Shown piece by piece: positions 25,641 to 36,700 of a stretch of DNA of 64,000 nucleotides. The position numbers were made by a program, and so were the translations under genes. The stretch spans positions 18,731,766 through 18,795,765 of the forward strand of contig JAZBQD010000021.1 of assembly GCA_036583965.1 (NCBI GenBank), in the 5' to 3' direction. The first letter of the stretch is position 1, and the number at the start of each line of letters is the position of its first letter. This DNA comes from Prunella strophiata. Its lineage: Eukaryota; Chordata; Aves; Passeriformes; Prunellidae. The notes beneath the pieces were generated by a model. That model did not search any database and had not been told where the DNA came from. It saw only the letters and a program-made list of their open reading frames with translations.

Positions 25641-27239
25641 CCATCAGACACTTCCATTCTGCAGAGCTCCTGGTGCTCTTTCCCCCCAGAGCAGGATATC
25701 CCATGGGCTGGGTCACACAATGGTGGAAGCTGCAGCAGGAGCGTGCCTTGGAGCAGGGTTCCTATGGATGTGGGCCCAGCTGGAGCACGTCCCCTGCTTG
25801 GGGCACATCCCCTCTGTGCCATCCCACACCACCCACAGCTCCTCAGATCCCACATGGATCTGCTGGGCTGGAGCAGGGCAGGGAAGCGCTCGGACACTGA
25901 GCCTCACACTGTGAGCCCCTTATTCCTTCCATCCATCCATCCATGCCCTGCTCCCAAAGAGCTTTTCTGGAAGGGCTCTTCCTCTCAACAGCTGAACCCC
26001 ATCCATGTGAGGCATGATGCCCCAGGCTGCACTCAGACACTGGCAGGAAATGCAGTGGTTCCCCAGCTAATGTGGTCGAGCTCTTGGCTTGCACGCTGTG
26101 CTTGGAAGGAGGAGGAATTCCTGCTTGGCTGCTGGACAAGTCCAACATCCATCAACACCACATCCAATGCTGAAATGTAGGGAGCAAAACAGAGCCTGGG
26201 GGAGCAGTGCCTGAGCTAGCAGAGACCCAGGCTAGTAGCCCACAATGTGAGAGGGCCACCACCCTCAGCAGGCTGGAGTGGAGCAGCACCAGTACATCCC
26301 AGGCAGCACATGCCTGCAGAGCTCCCAGCTCAGACCTCACCCAGCCCAGAGCCTCTGAATTCCTGCTCCTACAGTTACAGTCACAGCCAGCCTGGATCTG
26401 CACAACATCAAGCTCAGCTCCCTGGGGACAGGAGCCCTGCTCTGAAGTGACTCGAGGAAAAGCCAAGTCAGGGTGGGGGCAAAGTCAGGATGAGGTGACA
26501 GGAAAGTCACTCAACAGAATTCTCTAATCTTCTGAAGAGCAAACAAGCAGGTTTTATTTCAGGCTGGAACTAAATAAAAACATGATTTCCATAAAGCCTG
26601 TGCTAGTTCTGCTAACACAACATCAAACAGCAAGGACTTGCTCTGGGGACTTGCTCCAGGAGCCTCCACACTCAGAAAGGTGCAGAGCATTTCCAGATTT
26701 TACAGAGTTATTACTCTGTGGATTCTGGGGTTGATTTGTTTTTCTCAGCCAAGAATTCCAAGTGCTGTGTTTGACAGCAAACTCCCCCTTCCCTGAGTGA
26801 TACAAACATCAAACCAAGGGCGGAAGGATCTCACTTTGTTTGTCCTGGCCAACAATAAGGAACATTTGTTGTCCTCTGTCAAATTTTTATGTGAAATGAA
26901 GCTCTATGCAATTAACACCAACAGGAAAAACATTTCTCTGTTCTTTCTAAGGCAACAATTCACTCCTGGCCCCAAGCACAACCCAAGAACAGTTCCTTCA
27001 TCCTGAAATTAAAACTCAGTTGCCAAGCATGGGTGGGTGTTTGGTTAGAAGGAAATGCTACCAAGGGCAAACCCTCAGAGCTTGGAGATTGGGGCAATCA
27101 GAGATGGGCAAGGAGAGGACAAAACCCTGGAATTCCCAGGCTTCCAAGGGATAAATCCAGGGTGGATTTAGATTATCCAGGGAAAGCACAAGCTCTAAGG
27201 GACCTCCACCAGGCATCTCCTCACTAAGCAGATTTTGGC
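25641..27239. other. MTHFSD intron 7 sequence, inverted copy; no gene seen
   Basis: Matches about 41760-43140 on the other strand. The open frames at 26207-26527 and the opposite strand are shared by both arms, but they lack splice context and a recognisable domain. Confidence 0.4.
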
Positions 27240-27525
27240 ATCAGACTGCAGCTCTTGGAGCTACTGTTTTCAGGGCTCCTGGCAACCTCAGGACGATGCA
27301 GTAGTGACAACAGCATTATGTTTTAGGAGGAATTTCTGCACAGAAAGGGGATTGGAATGGAATTACGGCCCAGGGAGGGGTGGTGGAAGGAGTCCTCATC
27401 CCTGGAGGTGTTCTTGGAAAAGAACTGACCAGAGGACTCAGCTGTCTGGTCTGGCATCAGTCACAGGTTGGACTGATGATTTTGGAGGTGTTTTCCAACC
27501 TCACTATGATTCTGGGAGTTTGGTA
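27240..27525 (+). mobile_element. CR1 LINE 3'-end fragment
   Basis: Strings such as AGGAATTTCTGCACAGAAAG, GGTTGGACTGATGATTTTGG and TTTTCCAACCTCACTATGAT are typical of a CR1 subfamily 3' end. The mirror copy is 41478-41760. Confidence 0.75.
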
Positions 27526-28609
27526 AGGGCTTTGTGAAAACTATTTTCTTTAAAGTCAGGATCAAACCACCACCATGAAGTGATTCTTGCATTCCCTCAA
27601 AATCCAGCTGTGCAGACCAACAGAAACAGACCTTCACCACAGCAACAAAGGCAGCTTGATTTAAGACTTTTTGGTTTTTTTATTAGCAAAGATTGTTAAA
27701 AAACATTAGCAAGTTGGACACTGTCAGCTGACAACCTCCTGTACCACAAAGCACAGAGGATTTACCTTAAGGGTTTTTCTCTGGGGTCTAGAAGAACATT
27801 TCAGTTGGGTCCAAACCTTCTTAAACCCTTCTCTGTTTTTTCCCAATTTTATGCCAACAGACAAGGCAGAAACTCTATTTGGGGTTTCAATTCAGCAACC
27901 ACAAATCCATTGGTTTTGGGGTTTTGGGGGGAGAACTAAAAGGGCAAAGGGGCAGTGGGTGGCAGAGGAGAGGAAAAAACGCTTGTTTGCTCTGTTGCAC
28001 AAAAAAGAGCAACAAAAGAACCCTGTGATAGCACAATGGTGCTAATTTTACAATCATGCAAAACGTTCCTTTTGTCTGGGAGCTGGGAGGATTGCAAGGA
28101 TTTATTCCATGTGGAGAGAGGCCAAAGATCATTCCTCCTCTCTTTCAAACAAGCTGTCACACTTCTGGGTGCTGTGCTGGCTGGTCCATCCTCTAGCTGG
28201 CTTATCCTTTCTTCCCCACTTTTGCTTTATGCTAAGCCAGAACTCCAGCCCAAGTCCTTGTTGATCCGCTATGTGAACATGGGCAAACCCAGCATTGGAA
28301 GCTTCCCCCATCCTTCAAACCCCCCCCCCCATTTATTGAATGTTTTGAATCTTTGGATTGACGTGTTGCGGATTCAGCTTTGCGAGTGAAAACAAAGGCT
28401 GAAGAAGTTCCCTCTCCAGCCCTTGACCACCAATCCAAGACCAATTCCACACTTCAGCCCTCTGGGGTGGCAAAAAACAGAAATGTTCTGGGTCTGTGCA
28501 ATAAACTCTGAGTGATTTGGTTAAAATAAACTCCACCAAAGGCAATTAATCATTTCATAATCCCGCCATGGCTGGGAGAGCCTTGGGGAAAGAGGACAGC
28601 AGGCTGGAT

Positions 28610-29109
28610 NNNNNNNNNNNNNNNNNNNNNNNNNNNNNNNNNNNNNNNNNNNNNNNNNNNNNNNNNNNNNNNNNNNNNNNNNNNNNNNNNNNNNNNNNNN
28701 NNNNNNNNNNNNNNNNNNNNNNNNNNNNNNNNNNNNNNNNNNNNNNNNNNNNNNNNNNNNNNNNNNNNNNNNNNNNNNNNNNNNNNNNNNNNNNNNNNNN
28801 NNNNNNNNNNNNNNNNNNNNNNNNNNNNNNNNNNNNNNNNNNNNNNNNNNNNNNNNNNNNNNNNNNNNNNNNNNNNNNNNNNNNNNNNNNNNNNNNNNNN
28901 NNNNNNNNNNNNNNNNNNNNNNNNNNNNNNNNNNNNNNNNNNNNNNNNNNNNNNNNNNNNNNNNNNNNNNNNNNNNNNNNNNNNNNNNNNNNNNNNNNNN
29001 NNNNNNNNNNNNNNNNNNNNNNNNNNNNNNNNNNNNNNNNNNNNNNNNNNNNNNNNNNNNNNNNNNNNNNNNNNNNNNNNNNNNNNNNNNNNNNNNNNNN
29101 NNNNNNNNN
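28610..29109. other. Assembly gap, 500 N
   Basis: A second gap of exactly 500 N. It closes the inverted-copy contig on its right side and separates it from the contig carrying MTHFSD exons 1-8 and FOXF1. Confidence 0.99.
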
Positions 29110-30419
29110 ACAAGATGTACCAAATAATGTTCATTTAAAGCAGGGAAATCTGGATGCCAAGAGTTATTGCAAGTGGGTGACAAAGAGCTGACCAAATTAA
29201 CTTTGGAAGTTGTGTTTGGTGGGTATTCTACTTCTAGACTTGATTGGATATTCAATGGGCAAAAACCCAATTGGCTGAAAAACAGCCAATACAGGATTTT
29301 TTCCAGGTGGTGGTGGAACATGTGATTTTCACCTAAAGGAGTTGAAGACAGGAGCTGACCAGAGGAAGTGAGAGAAAGAGTGATATACCATAATAATGTA
29401 CCATAAAGGAGTAATTCACCATAATAATATACCATAAAAGAGTAATTCACCATCAAAGTGATCTCTGTGGTGGTCTTTAGGGCCTGAAACCAGCCTCTAA
29501 ATGAAAATACTGCTTAAATGGAACAGATCTACTTATTTATTTATTAGAGTATTAGATCCAGCCTTGACCTGATGGAATAGCATCAAAAATAAAATGTCAT
29601 TTCTTTTGGAAAGCTCTAGGTCAGAGCAAACTCTACAGGTATTTCTGTGGGGTGGGAAGCACCAAACTGAATAAAAAACAAAATGTAGAACCCCCTGTCT
29701 CTGTAGGAAATTAAATAAATGACACAGACAGCTCTCTCCAAGACAAAGAAGAGATGTTTATTAATTTCTGACTCTAGTTTATAGATCTCTGAAGTGCCAG
29801 TGTCACTGGAGGGTGACAGTGCCACCTCCTCAATGCCCAACAGTCCATCAAGTTGCTCGTCCCCCATAAAAGAATGTAAATAATAAGTTATTTACATAAA
29901 GTGTGTGAGAAAGTTCTGTACAAAAATATAAACATCAGATGGCTTTAGAAAAACTATAAAAATCAAGGTGACAGCCCCTTTTCCTGGGGGTGGGTGTTGT
30001 ATTAGGACACGGAACGAACGACACTCACACAAGGAAATTCACAAGGTAAAAAGAGAATTATTTAATAATTTTTAATTCTTTAAAATCAATTTCTGACTCT
30101 GATATTTATAGAGTTTTATAAACGGCCAGGGATTGGAGGGTGAAGTCGCCACGTCTCCAGCCACACTGGGCAAAGCAACAGTCAATCAATTCTCTCTGAC
30201 TGCAGAAAGAAATAAAACAAAACGTTGTTTATGCTCCAAGGAAAGGTGCTGCTCGTGGCTTCTCTTTTCTGCCTCTGCCGGGATCAGGATTGAAGCTCTC
30301 GAGGGGATATTTCATGTTCCGGCTCAGATTTATTACTGTTTATTTATTATTGATTAAATATTAATTATTATGTTCCCTCACGCCGCTCCCCCCACTCTGC
30401 TTTCGAGGTGTTTTGAGCC
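29110..30419. other. MTHFSD upstream flank, no gene seen
   Basis: AT-rich DNA with a small tandem duplication (ACCATAATAATRTACCATAA, about 29386-29450). No coding frame was recognised before the CpG-rich promoter. Confidence 0.5.
29703..29875 (-). mobile_element. Possible solo LTR fragment
   Basis: Read on the minus strand it contains AATAAACATCTCTTC, then a stretch ending AATTTCCTACA, the layout of an LTR polyadenylation signal followed by U5 and a terminal CA. A weakly similar segment lies at about 30030-30180 (TTTCTGACTCTGATATTTAT). No gag/pol/env coding sequence is present. The family is not recognised. Confidence 0.3.
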
Positions 30420-30685
30420 CTCAGCGCCGCCGTAGCCGCCGAGCGTGCCGGAGGGGGCGTGGCCAGAGCGGAGACCCCGCCCCTCCGCGCTGACATAATG
30501 AGGGGGCGCGGTTTGGCGGCAGTGACGTCACTATCCTGAGGGGCGGGCGTGGCGGTGACGTCACGGCAGATGATCGAGCGAGGGGCGTGGCTCAAGTGAC
30601 GTCACAACGCGGCGGAGAGAGCGGGCGCGCGGGAGGGGGTGGCGGTGACGTCACGGCGGGCGGCGATGGCGGTGACGTCACGGCG
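30420..30685 (+). promoter_or_regulatory. MTHFSD: MTHFSD CpG-rich promoter with five CRE sites and GC boxes
   Basis: This G+C- and CpG-dense block sits directly upstream of the MTHFSD start codon. It contains five perfect TGACGTCA palindromes (CREB/ATF sites) at 30523-30530, 30556-30563, 30597-30604, 30646-30653 and 30673-30680. It also contains GGGGCGTGG-type boxes near 30454, 30548 and 30581, and CCCCGCCCC near 30475. There is no TATA box. The last CRE ends five bases before the ATG at 30686, so it must be in the 5' UTR or overlap the transcription start. CRE palindromes in TATA-less CpG promoters are established CREB/ATF1 targets. Regulation of this gene by cAMP or stress is inference. Confidence 0.88.
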
Positions 30686-30796
30686 ATGGCGGCCTGCTCC
30701 AAGTGGGAGATCCGGGAGAAGGTGTGGGAGCACCTGGAGGCCGCGGGCCTGGCCGAGTTCCCGCGGCCCGTGCGCGGCCGCATCCCCAACTTCAAG
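30686..30796 (+). CDS. MTHFSD: MTHFSD coding exon 1
   Basis: Encodes 37 residues from [17 protein letters not shown] to the conserved [13 protein letters not shown]; the donor GTACGG is at 30797. The start is chosen because this ATG (30686) reads into the conserved FPRPV..RIPNF motif. Another ATG at 30666 is out of frame and overlaps exon 1. Confidence 0.93.
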
Positions 30797-33700
30797 GTAC
30801 GGCGGCTGCCGGCGCTGGGCCGCCGCCTCCTGCTGCTCCTTCCTTCGCCCCCTCTGCCGGGAGCTCCCCTCAGTGCCCCGCCCCAGTTCCCCCCCAGTGC
30901 CCCTCAGTTTCCCTCAGTTACCCCCCAATGCCCCCCAGTTCTCCTCAGTGCCCCCCCAGTGTCCCCTCAGTGCTCCTCAATGCCCCCTAATTCCCCCCAG
31001 TTCCCCTCAGTGCCACCCTAGTTCCCCCTCAGTGTCCCCCCAATTCCCCCTCAGTGTCCCCCCCCACTTCCCCCAAGTGCCCCCCAGTTCTCCCCAGTTT
31101 CCCCCAGTTCCCCCCAGTGCTCCCCAGATCCTTTCAGTGCCCCCCAGTTCCCCCAAGTGCCCCCCAGTTCCCCTCAGTGCCCCCCCAGTTTCTCTCAGTT
31201 CCCCCCAGTTCCCCCCAGTTCCCCCCAGTTCTCCCCAGTTTCCCTCAGTTCTCCCCAGTTCCCCCCAGTGCCCCCCCAGTTCCCCCCCAGTTCCCCCCAG
31301 TTCCCCCCAGTGCCCCGGGCCAGCAGCCCTGGAAGGAAACACAGTTTCTGAAAACCGAATTGTCAATTACCGAGACCCAGAATGGTTTGGAAGGGAATTT
31401 AAAACCCACTCAGCAGGAACACCTTCCACGATCCCGCTTCAAGCCCTGTCCGGCCTGGATGCTGGATGTCTCTTGGACATCCACAGCAAATTAACAGCCC
31501 CTCAATTAAAAATCAGCCTGTGCAGAGGGCGAGAGGTCTGAGATGTGTGCGGGGCTGACCCGCGGCTGTTGGATGCAAGCAGGGCTCCTCCCACGCTGCC
31601 ACCAGGCTCCTGGGCTTGCCGCAGTTCCGGGCTGCCCGCGCCGTGAAAATAAACCCCGATGCTCCCCAGAGGAACGCCCGCTTCCTAACGCTGGAAGTAA
31701 GTGAGAATGTTCTGCTTTTGGCTCCTTGCCCGTGCCAGGGCTCCCTGCAGGCCTGCTGCTCCCTCAGGGAGCTGGATGTGTTCGGCAGAGCACGGGAGGT
31801 GAAGGTGGATCCTGACAAACCGCTGGAAGGTGCCCGGCTGGCGGCTCTGCAGGTAAAGGCAGCAGAGGAGGAGCTGGGAGGGGACAGCAGAGCCTGGCAG
31901 CACCTCAGCAGCACCTGGCACTGCATCTGCCAGGGCTTTAATTTAAAAATTATTTATGGGCAGCTCGAGTCAATAGGTGTCATGGAATGATTGAGGTTGG
32001 AAGGGGTTTGAGGGATAATTCAAGCTCCTGCCATGGCAGCACCTCAGCAACACCTGGCACTGCATCTTCCAGGGGTTTATGGGCAGCTCGAGTCAGTAGG
32101 GGTCATGAAATGGTTGAGGATGGAAGGGATTTGAGGGATAATTTAATTCCAAGCTCCTGCTCTGGCAGCACCTGGCACTGCATCTTCCAGGGGTTTATGG
32201 GCAGCTCGAGTCAATAGGGGTCATGGAATGGTTTAAGGTGGAAAGGATTTGAAGGATAATTTAGTTCCAACCTGCTGCCATGGCAGCACCTGGCACTGCA
32301 TCTTCCAGGGGTTTATGGGCAGCTCGAGTCAATAGGGGTCATGGAGTGGTTGAGGTTGGAAGGGATTTGAAGGATAATTCAGTTCCAAGCTCCTGCCATG
32401 GCAGGGACACCTTCCACCATCCCAGGCTGCTCCAAGCCCTGTCCAACCTGGCCTTGGACCTTCCAGGGATTCAGGAGCAGCCACAGCTTCCCTGTGCCAG
32501 GGCCTCCCCACCCTCACAGGGAGGAATTCCTCCCTAATATCCCATCTAACCCTGCCCTTTATGTTTGAAACTATTATATTTAGAGACATGGCTTTAAAGG
32601 AGGAATTGTCTTCAAAGGAATGTCCTCAAATATCTTCAAATGTCTGTCTTGCCTTTTATTCTTTCAACAAACCTTTTTATGGAATTTTCCTGTATTGGAG
32701 GAAATTAATCTTACAAGCACTACACAATCTACAAGGTAACAAATGAAATAGTTGGCCATGTAGTTCTGTTACAGTGTGACAACAAAAATATTTCTTCAGT
32801 GTAAAATGAACCTTTTCATGTGGCTCCCCAGGCCAGGAAGACTTTGCTGGTTCCCACACCACGGCTGAGGACTGGGCTGTTCAATAGGATTGTTCCCCCT
32901 CCAGGTGCAACCAAGGAGATGCTGAGGATTTGTGCCACATCTCAGGTGGGAATGAGGGATCAGGGAGGGCTGAATTAACTTTGGGACAGCGTGGGCTGAG
33001 GATGGACCAGCTGGAAATTGGAAAAACTGAAATATCTTCCTGTTAGGATGTTATTCCTGGCTTTGTGTGCACTGATAATATTGAAATCAGGAGAAAATTC
33101 AGTCTTAGCAGGACACTATTGATATTTCTCAGTGTCTTTTAGAAAATCATGAGCAGCTTGAGGTGAGTTAGATCTTTCTTCACGCTCCTGCATTCTGCAG
33201 TTTTGAGCTGCTGAACCCTCTGGGGAATAGTTTAGTGCTCTTAGGTGTCACCAGATGGGAAAGTCGAGGTTTTTTATAGAATTCAACACCCAAAGAGCCG
33301 CGAGTTGTGGCATTTGCATGCAGCGAGGCGGGACACGTGGGGAGGTTGGGCTCTGCAGCGCGGTCTCTTGCTGCCCTCTCGTGTTCCAATCTCACCGCGC
33401 AGCTGAGGGCTTTGGCCAGACAGCCCTGCAGGCTTTATACCCGTCTTTATTTGCCTTGAAAACCCAGCTGGTGCAGCGTGAGGAGGTTACTGCAGGGATT
33501 TACTTCCTCCTTTATCTCCTGCTAAAGGCAATAAAGTTCTGCAGCAACTCCATAAACAGCTGAGGTTGTAAAGGCTGGTAATTAGCAGTGACTTTCTTTG
33601 TTGGAAGTTCTATTGCAGTCATTAACTAATTGAGCTGTTCAGGGCTGAAGAGCACTTTTGCAAGAGACCTTTCTCTTGGCCTGCTGTCTGATCTGGGCTC

Positions 33701-36700
33701 TTACCACCATGTGTCTGGTTTTTCCCCCAGCCCACTAATGAAAAAATGCTGTTGGCAGTTTGTATTTACAAAGCACTGTGCAAACAATCCTTACCACACT
33801 GCTGGGAAGTGCCTGATGGGCATTAGTGCTGATAAATTACTGAATTCTTGGCGTTTGTGCTCTGCACACAAAACGTTTGGCTCTTTATTGTGATTTTAAT
33901 ATTGTTAATTTGTAATTAGCTGCAAGTTGAGTTGGTGTGAGGAGCATTTAGAGTGTGCTGTACACATATATTGGGAGTGATTGAATCACAAGATGTATTT
34001 TTAATAGTTCTGAACTTCTGATATTTAAAAACCCAAGTAAACATAATTTTTAATTTCTGCAATCTGGACAGAATTTTCGTTAAGATGAGAACAGATTGAA
34101 GAGGAGTGGGTGGGGTTGAACAAGGAGAGAGAAAAAAAAATATAACTTTGTGTAACTTCAGATGTCTTTGTGCTGTAGCTGTCTGTGTCTAGATTAACTT
34201 TGTGATTTGTATTTCAGAATTAATTGAAGCATTTGTAGCGCTCTGGTATTCCTCAAGCTTTTAGTAGAGTAGGGAAGTGTAAATAGGAAGTGTCACTTGC
34301 CCTCATTTTTAGGAACAGATTTCAAAAAAAAAAAAAGTGTTTCAAAATATCAGGTTTTGTTCCTAAATAAAAAACCTTGCTTCTAAAAGTGCCCACCTCC
34401 CTCAGCTCTCCTTGCAGTGTGCCAAAATTCTTGTCACTGTAGTAGGGAATCTATTCTAGGATTCCCTGGGGGATAACTTCCCAGACATGTACAGCCTGGC
34501 TAAACATGGAAGAGACACTTGGAAACGTGGGGACTTACTTGGATTTATCAAAATACCCTGGATTTCTGCCTCAGTGCTTGGAAGATTGTGCACTCTGCAA
34601 ACCTCAAATGCTGGGGTTTTTTTTTTTCCTGCAGGGTGTAAGAGACTACAGTGTGCCTGTGGGGCTGGATGGGAAAGCACAAGTGGACTTGGTTATTGTG
34701 GGATCAGTGGCTGTCTCTGAAAAAGGTAAGGAAAAACTCCCAGCAGAAAGCTCCCAAGTCCCAACCCAGTGGCAGGAAGGCCACACCACGTGGCAGGGAC
34801 AGATTTATCCTTGGAGCTGAGCTGTGGTCTTGGCTTCTGCCTCTGTGTGTGCCAAATCCCTGCTGCCAGTCCAGCAGGAAGCAGGGATGCCTCAGGATGC
34901 AGTGGGCACACAGCAGTGGGCTCAGAGATGTTCAGCAAAACTCTTGAGGCAAGCAGTTCTTTGTGTTTTAAAGAACTTTGTGTTTTAAAGGAATCCAAGC
35001 AGGCTCCCTGGTCAGAGCTCTGCTCTGCTCACACAGGCTGTGTGAAAGGCCATGTGTTAGACCTGCTGATTCAGGACCTATTTGGGGATCAGATTTTGCA
35101 TTTTCTAGTATTTTGGAAACCTGCTGGTGCTGAAAACTTTTCCACTGACTTTATCCCTTGCCTAAAATAACACAGTTTTTATGTGTGACCCAGACTCCTC
35201 TTTACCCACATTAACCCGTGTTGGACATGAATAGAAGGCTCTAAATACAATTGCTAAATAAACTGCTGTGTTAACTGCACTGAATTTGTTTATTCTGAAT
35301 GGGAAGCTTCTGGGATCTTTTAGGAGTCTTTGAAACTGATTTTTTTTTTTTATTTCATTTCAGTGCAGATTTCACTCTGTGAGAGATGCTGATCTGATTT
35401 TTTCCAGAATTACAACTTGCAGACTGCTCAGTTAATTACACCATTTTAACAACAAATTTCCACTGTGCTGTTTGGTTTTTTTTTTTCTACTTTTCTGTGC
35501 TTTAGGCTGGAGAATTGGCAAAGGGGAAGGTTATGCAGACATGGAATATGCAATGATGGTGTCCATGGGTGCAGTGCAGGAGGACACCCCTGTGGTTACC
35601 ATTGTGCATGACTGCCAGGTGAGTTCAGATGTTCAAATATCCCCTCTGCAGCTGGGAGGGAGCTCTGGGACACTTCCTGCTCTGTCTGGAGAGGAGACAT
35701 GGAATGAAGCTGGTTTGGCATCTTTATTCCCATTGTCTTTGATGGATTTTCATGTGACAAGCCATCAGGAATGGGGCACAGCTTTAGGGAGTTTGTTTTT
35801 AGCTACTTAACCAAATCTCTGCCTTGTAGGTGCTTGACATAGCAGAGGAGCTGCTGGGTGATCACGATTTAACTGTGGATTACATCCTCACTCCAACAAG
35901 GACTATCCAGACTAACTGCAAACGACCTAAACCTCAGGGAATAATGTGGCACAAGGCAAGTTCAGTCTTCATTCCAGTTAAATCCCAAACCTTTGCTGCT
36001 GCTGGCACAAGGCAAGTTCAGTTTTAATTCCAGTTAAATCTCAAACCTTTGCTGCTGCTGGCACAAGGCAAGTTCAGTTTTAATTCCAGTTAAATCTCAA
36101 ACCTTTGCTGCTGCTGGCACAAGGCAAGTTCAGTTTTAATTCCAGTTAAATCTCAAACCTTTGCTGCTGGTGGCACAAGGCAAGTTCAATTTTCATTCCA
36201 GTTAAATCTCAAACCTTTGCTGCTGGTGGCACAAGGCAAGTTCAGTCTTCATTCCAGTTAAATCTCAAACCTTTGCTGCTGGTGGCTTACTGGTACCAAT
36301 AACCTGCTGATAAACCCCCCATTTTTATACAGAAACAATTTTTTAAATGAGAAATATTTGTAAAAGAGCAGATATGTTTGTCAGGTGAAATGAAGCAGCA
36401 GCATCTGTGTGCAGTGGGATTTAAGGGGTAGTGGTGAGGAGGGGAGATATTTCCCTACAGCTGAGGTTGCTGTATCCAATGGATTATCCAGGATAATCTG
36501 CTGCCCCATCCTGGAAGTGTCCCAGGCCAGGCTGGGTGGGCTTGGAGCAATCTGGGGTAGTGGGAGGTGTCCCAGGGGATGGAACTGGTGAGCAAAAGTC
36601 TGCTGCTCTGGCTGTGAAAGGAAAGCACGCCCTGCTGCTGGTACGTTCCTGTTTCTGCAGTGGATTCATTTCCCAGGGATAAATTTGTGGCTGGAGCTCA

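Noticed and set aside
30587..31541. Proline/serine-rich protein reading through MTHFSD intron 1
   Set aside because: It follows the CCCCCCAGTT repeat. The true exon 1 ends at 30796, and the alternative frame lacks the conserved PNFK to GS junction.
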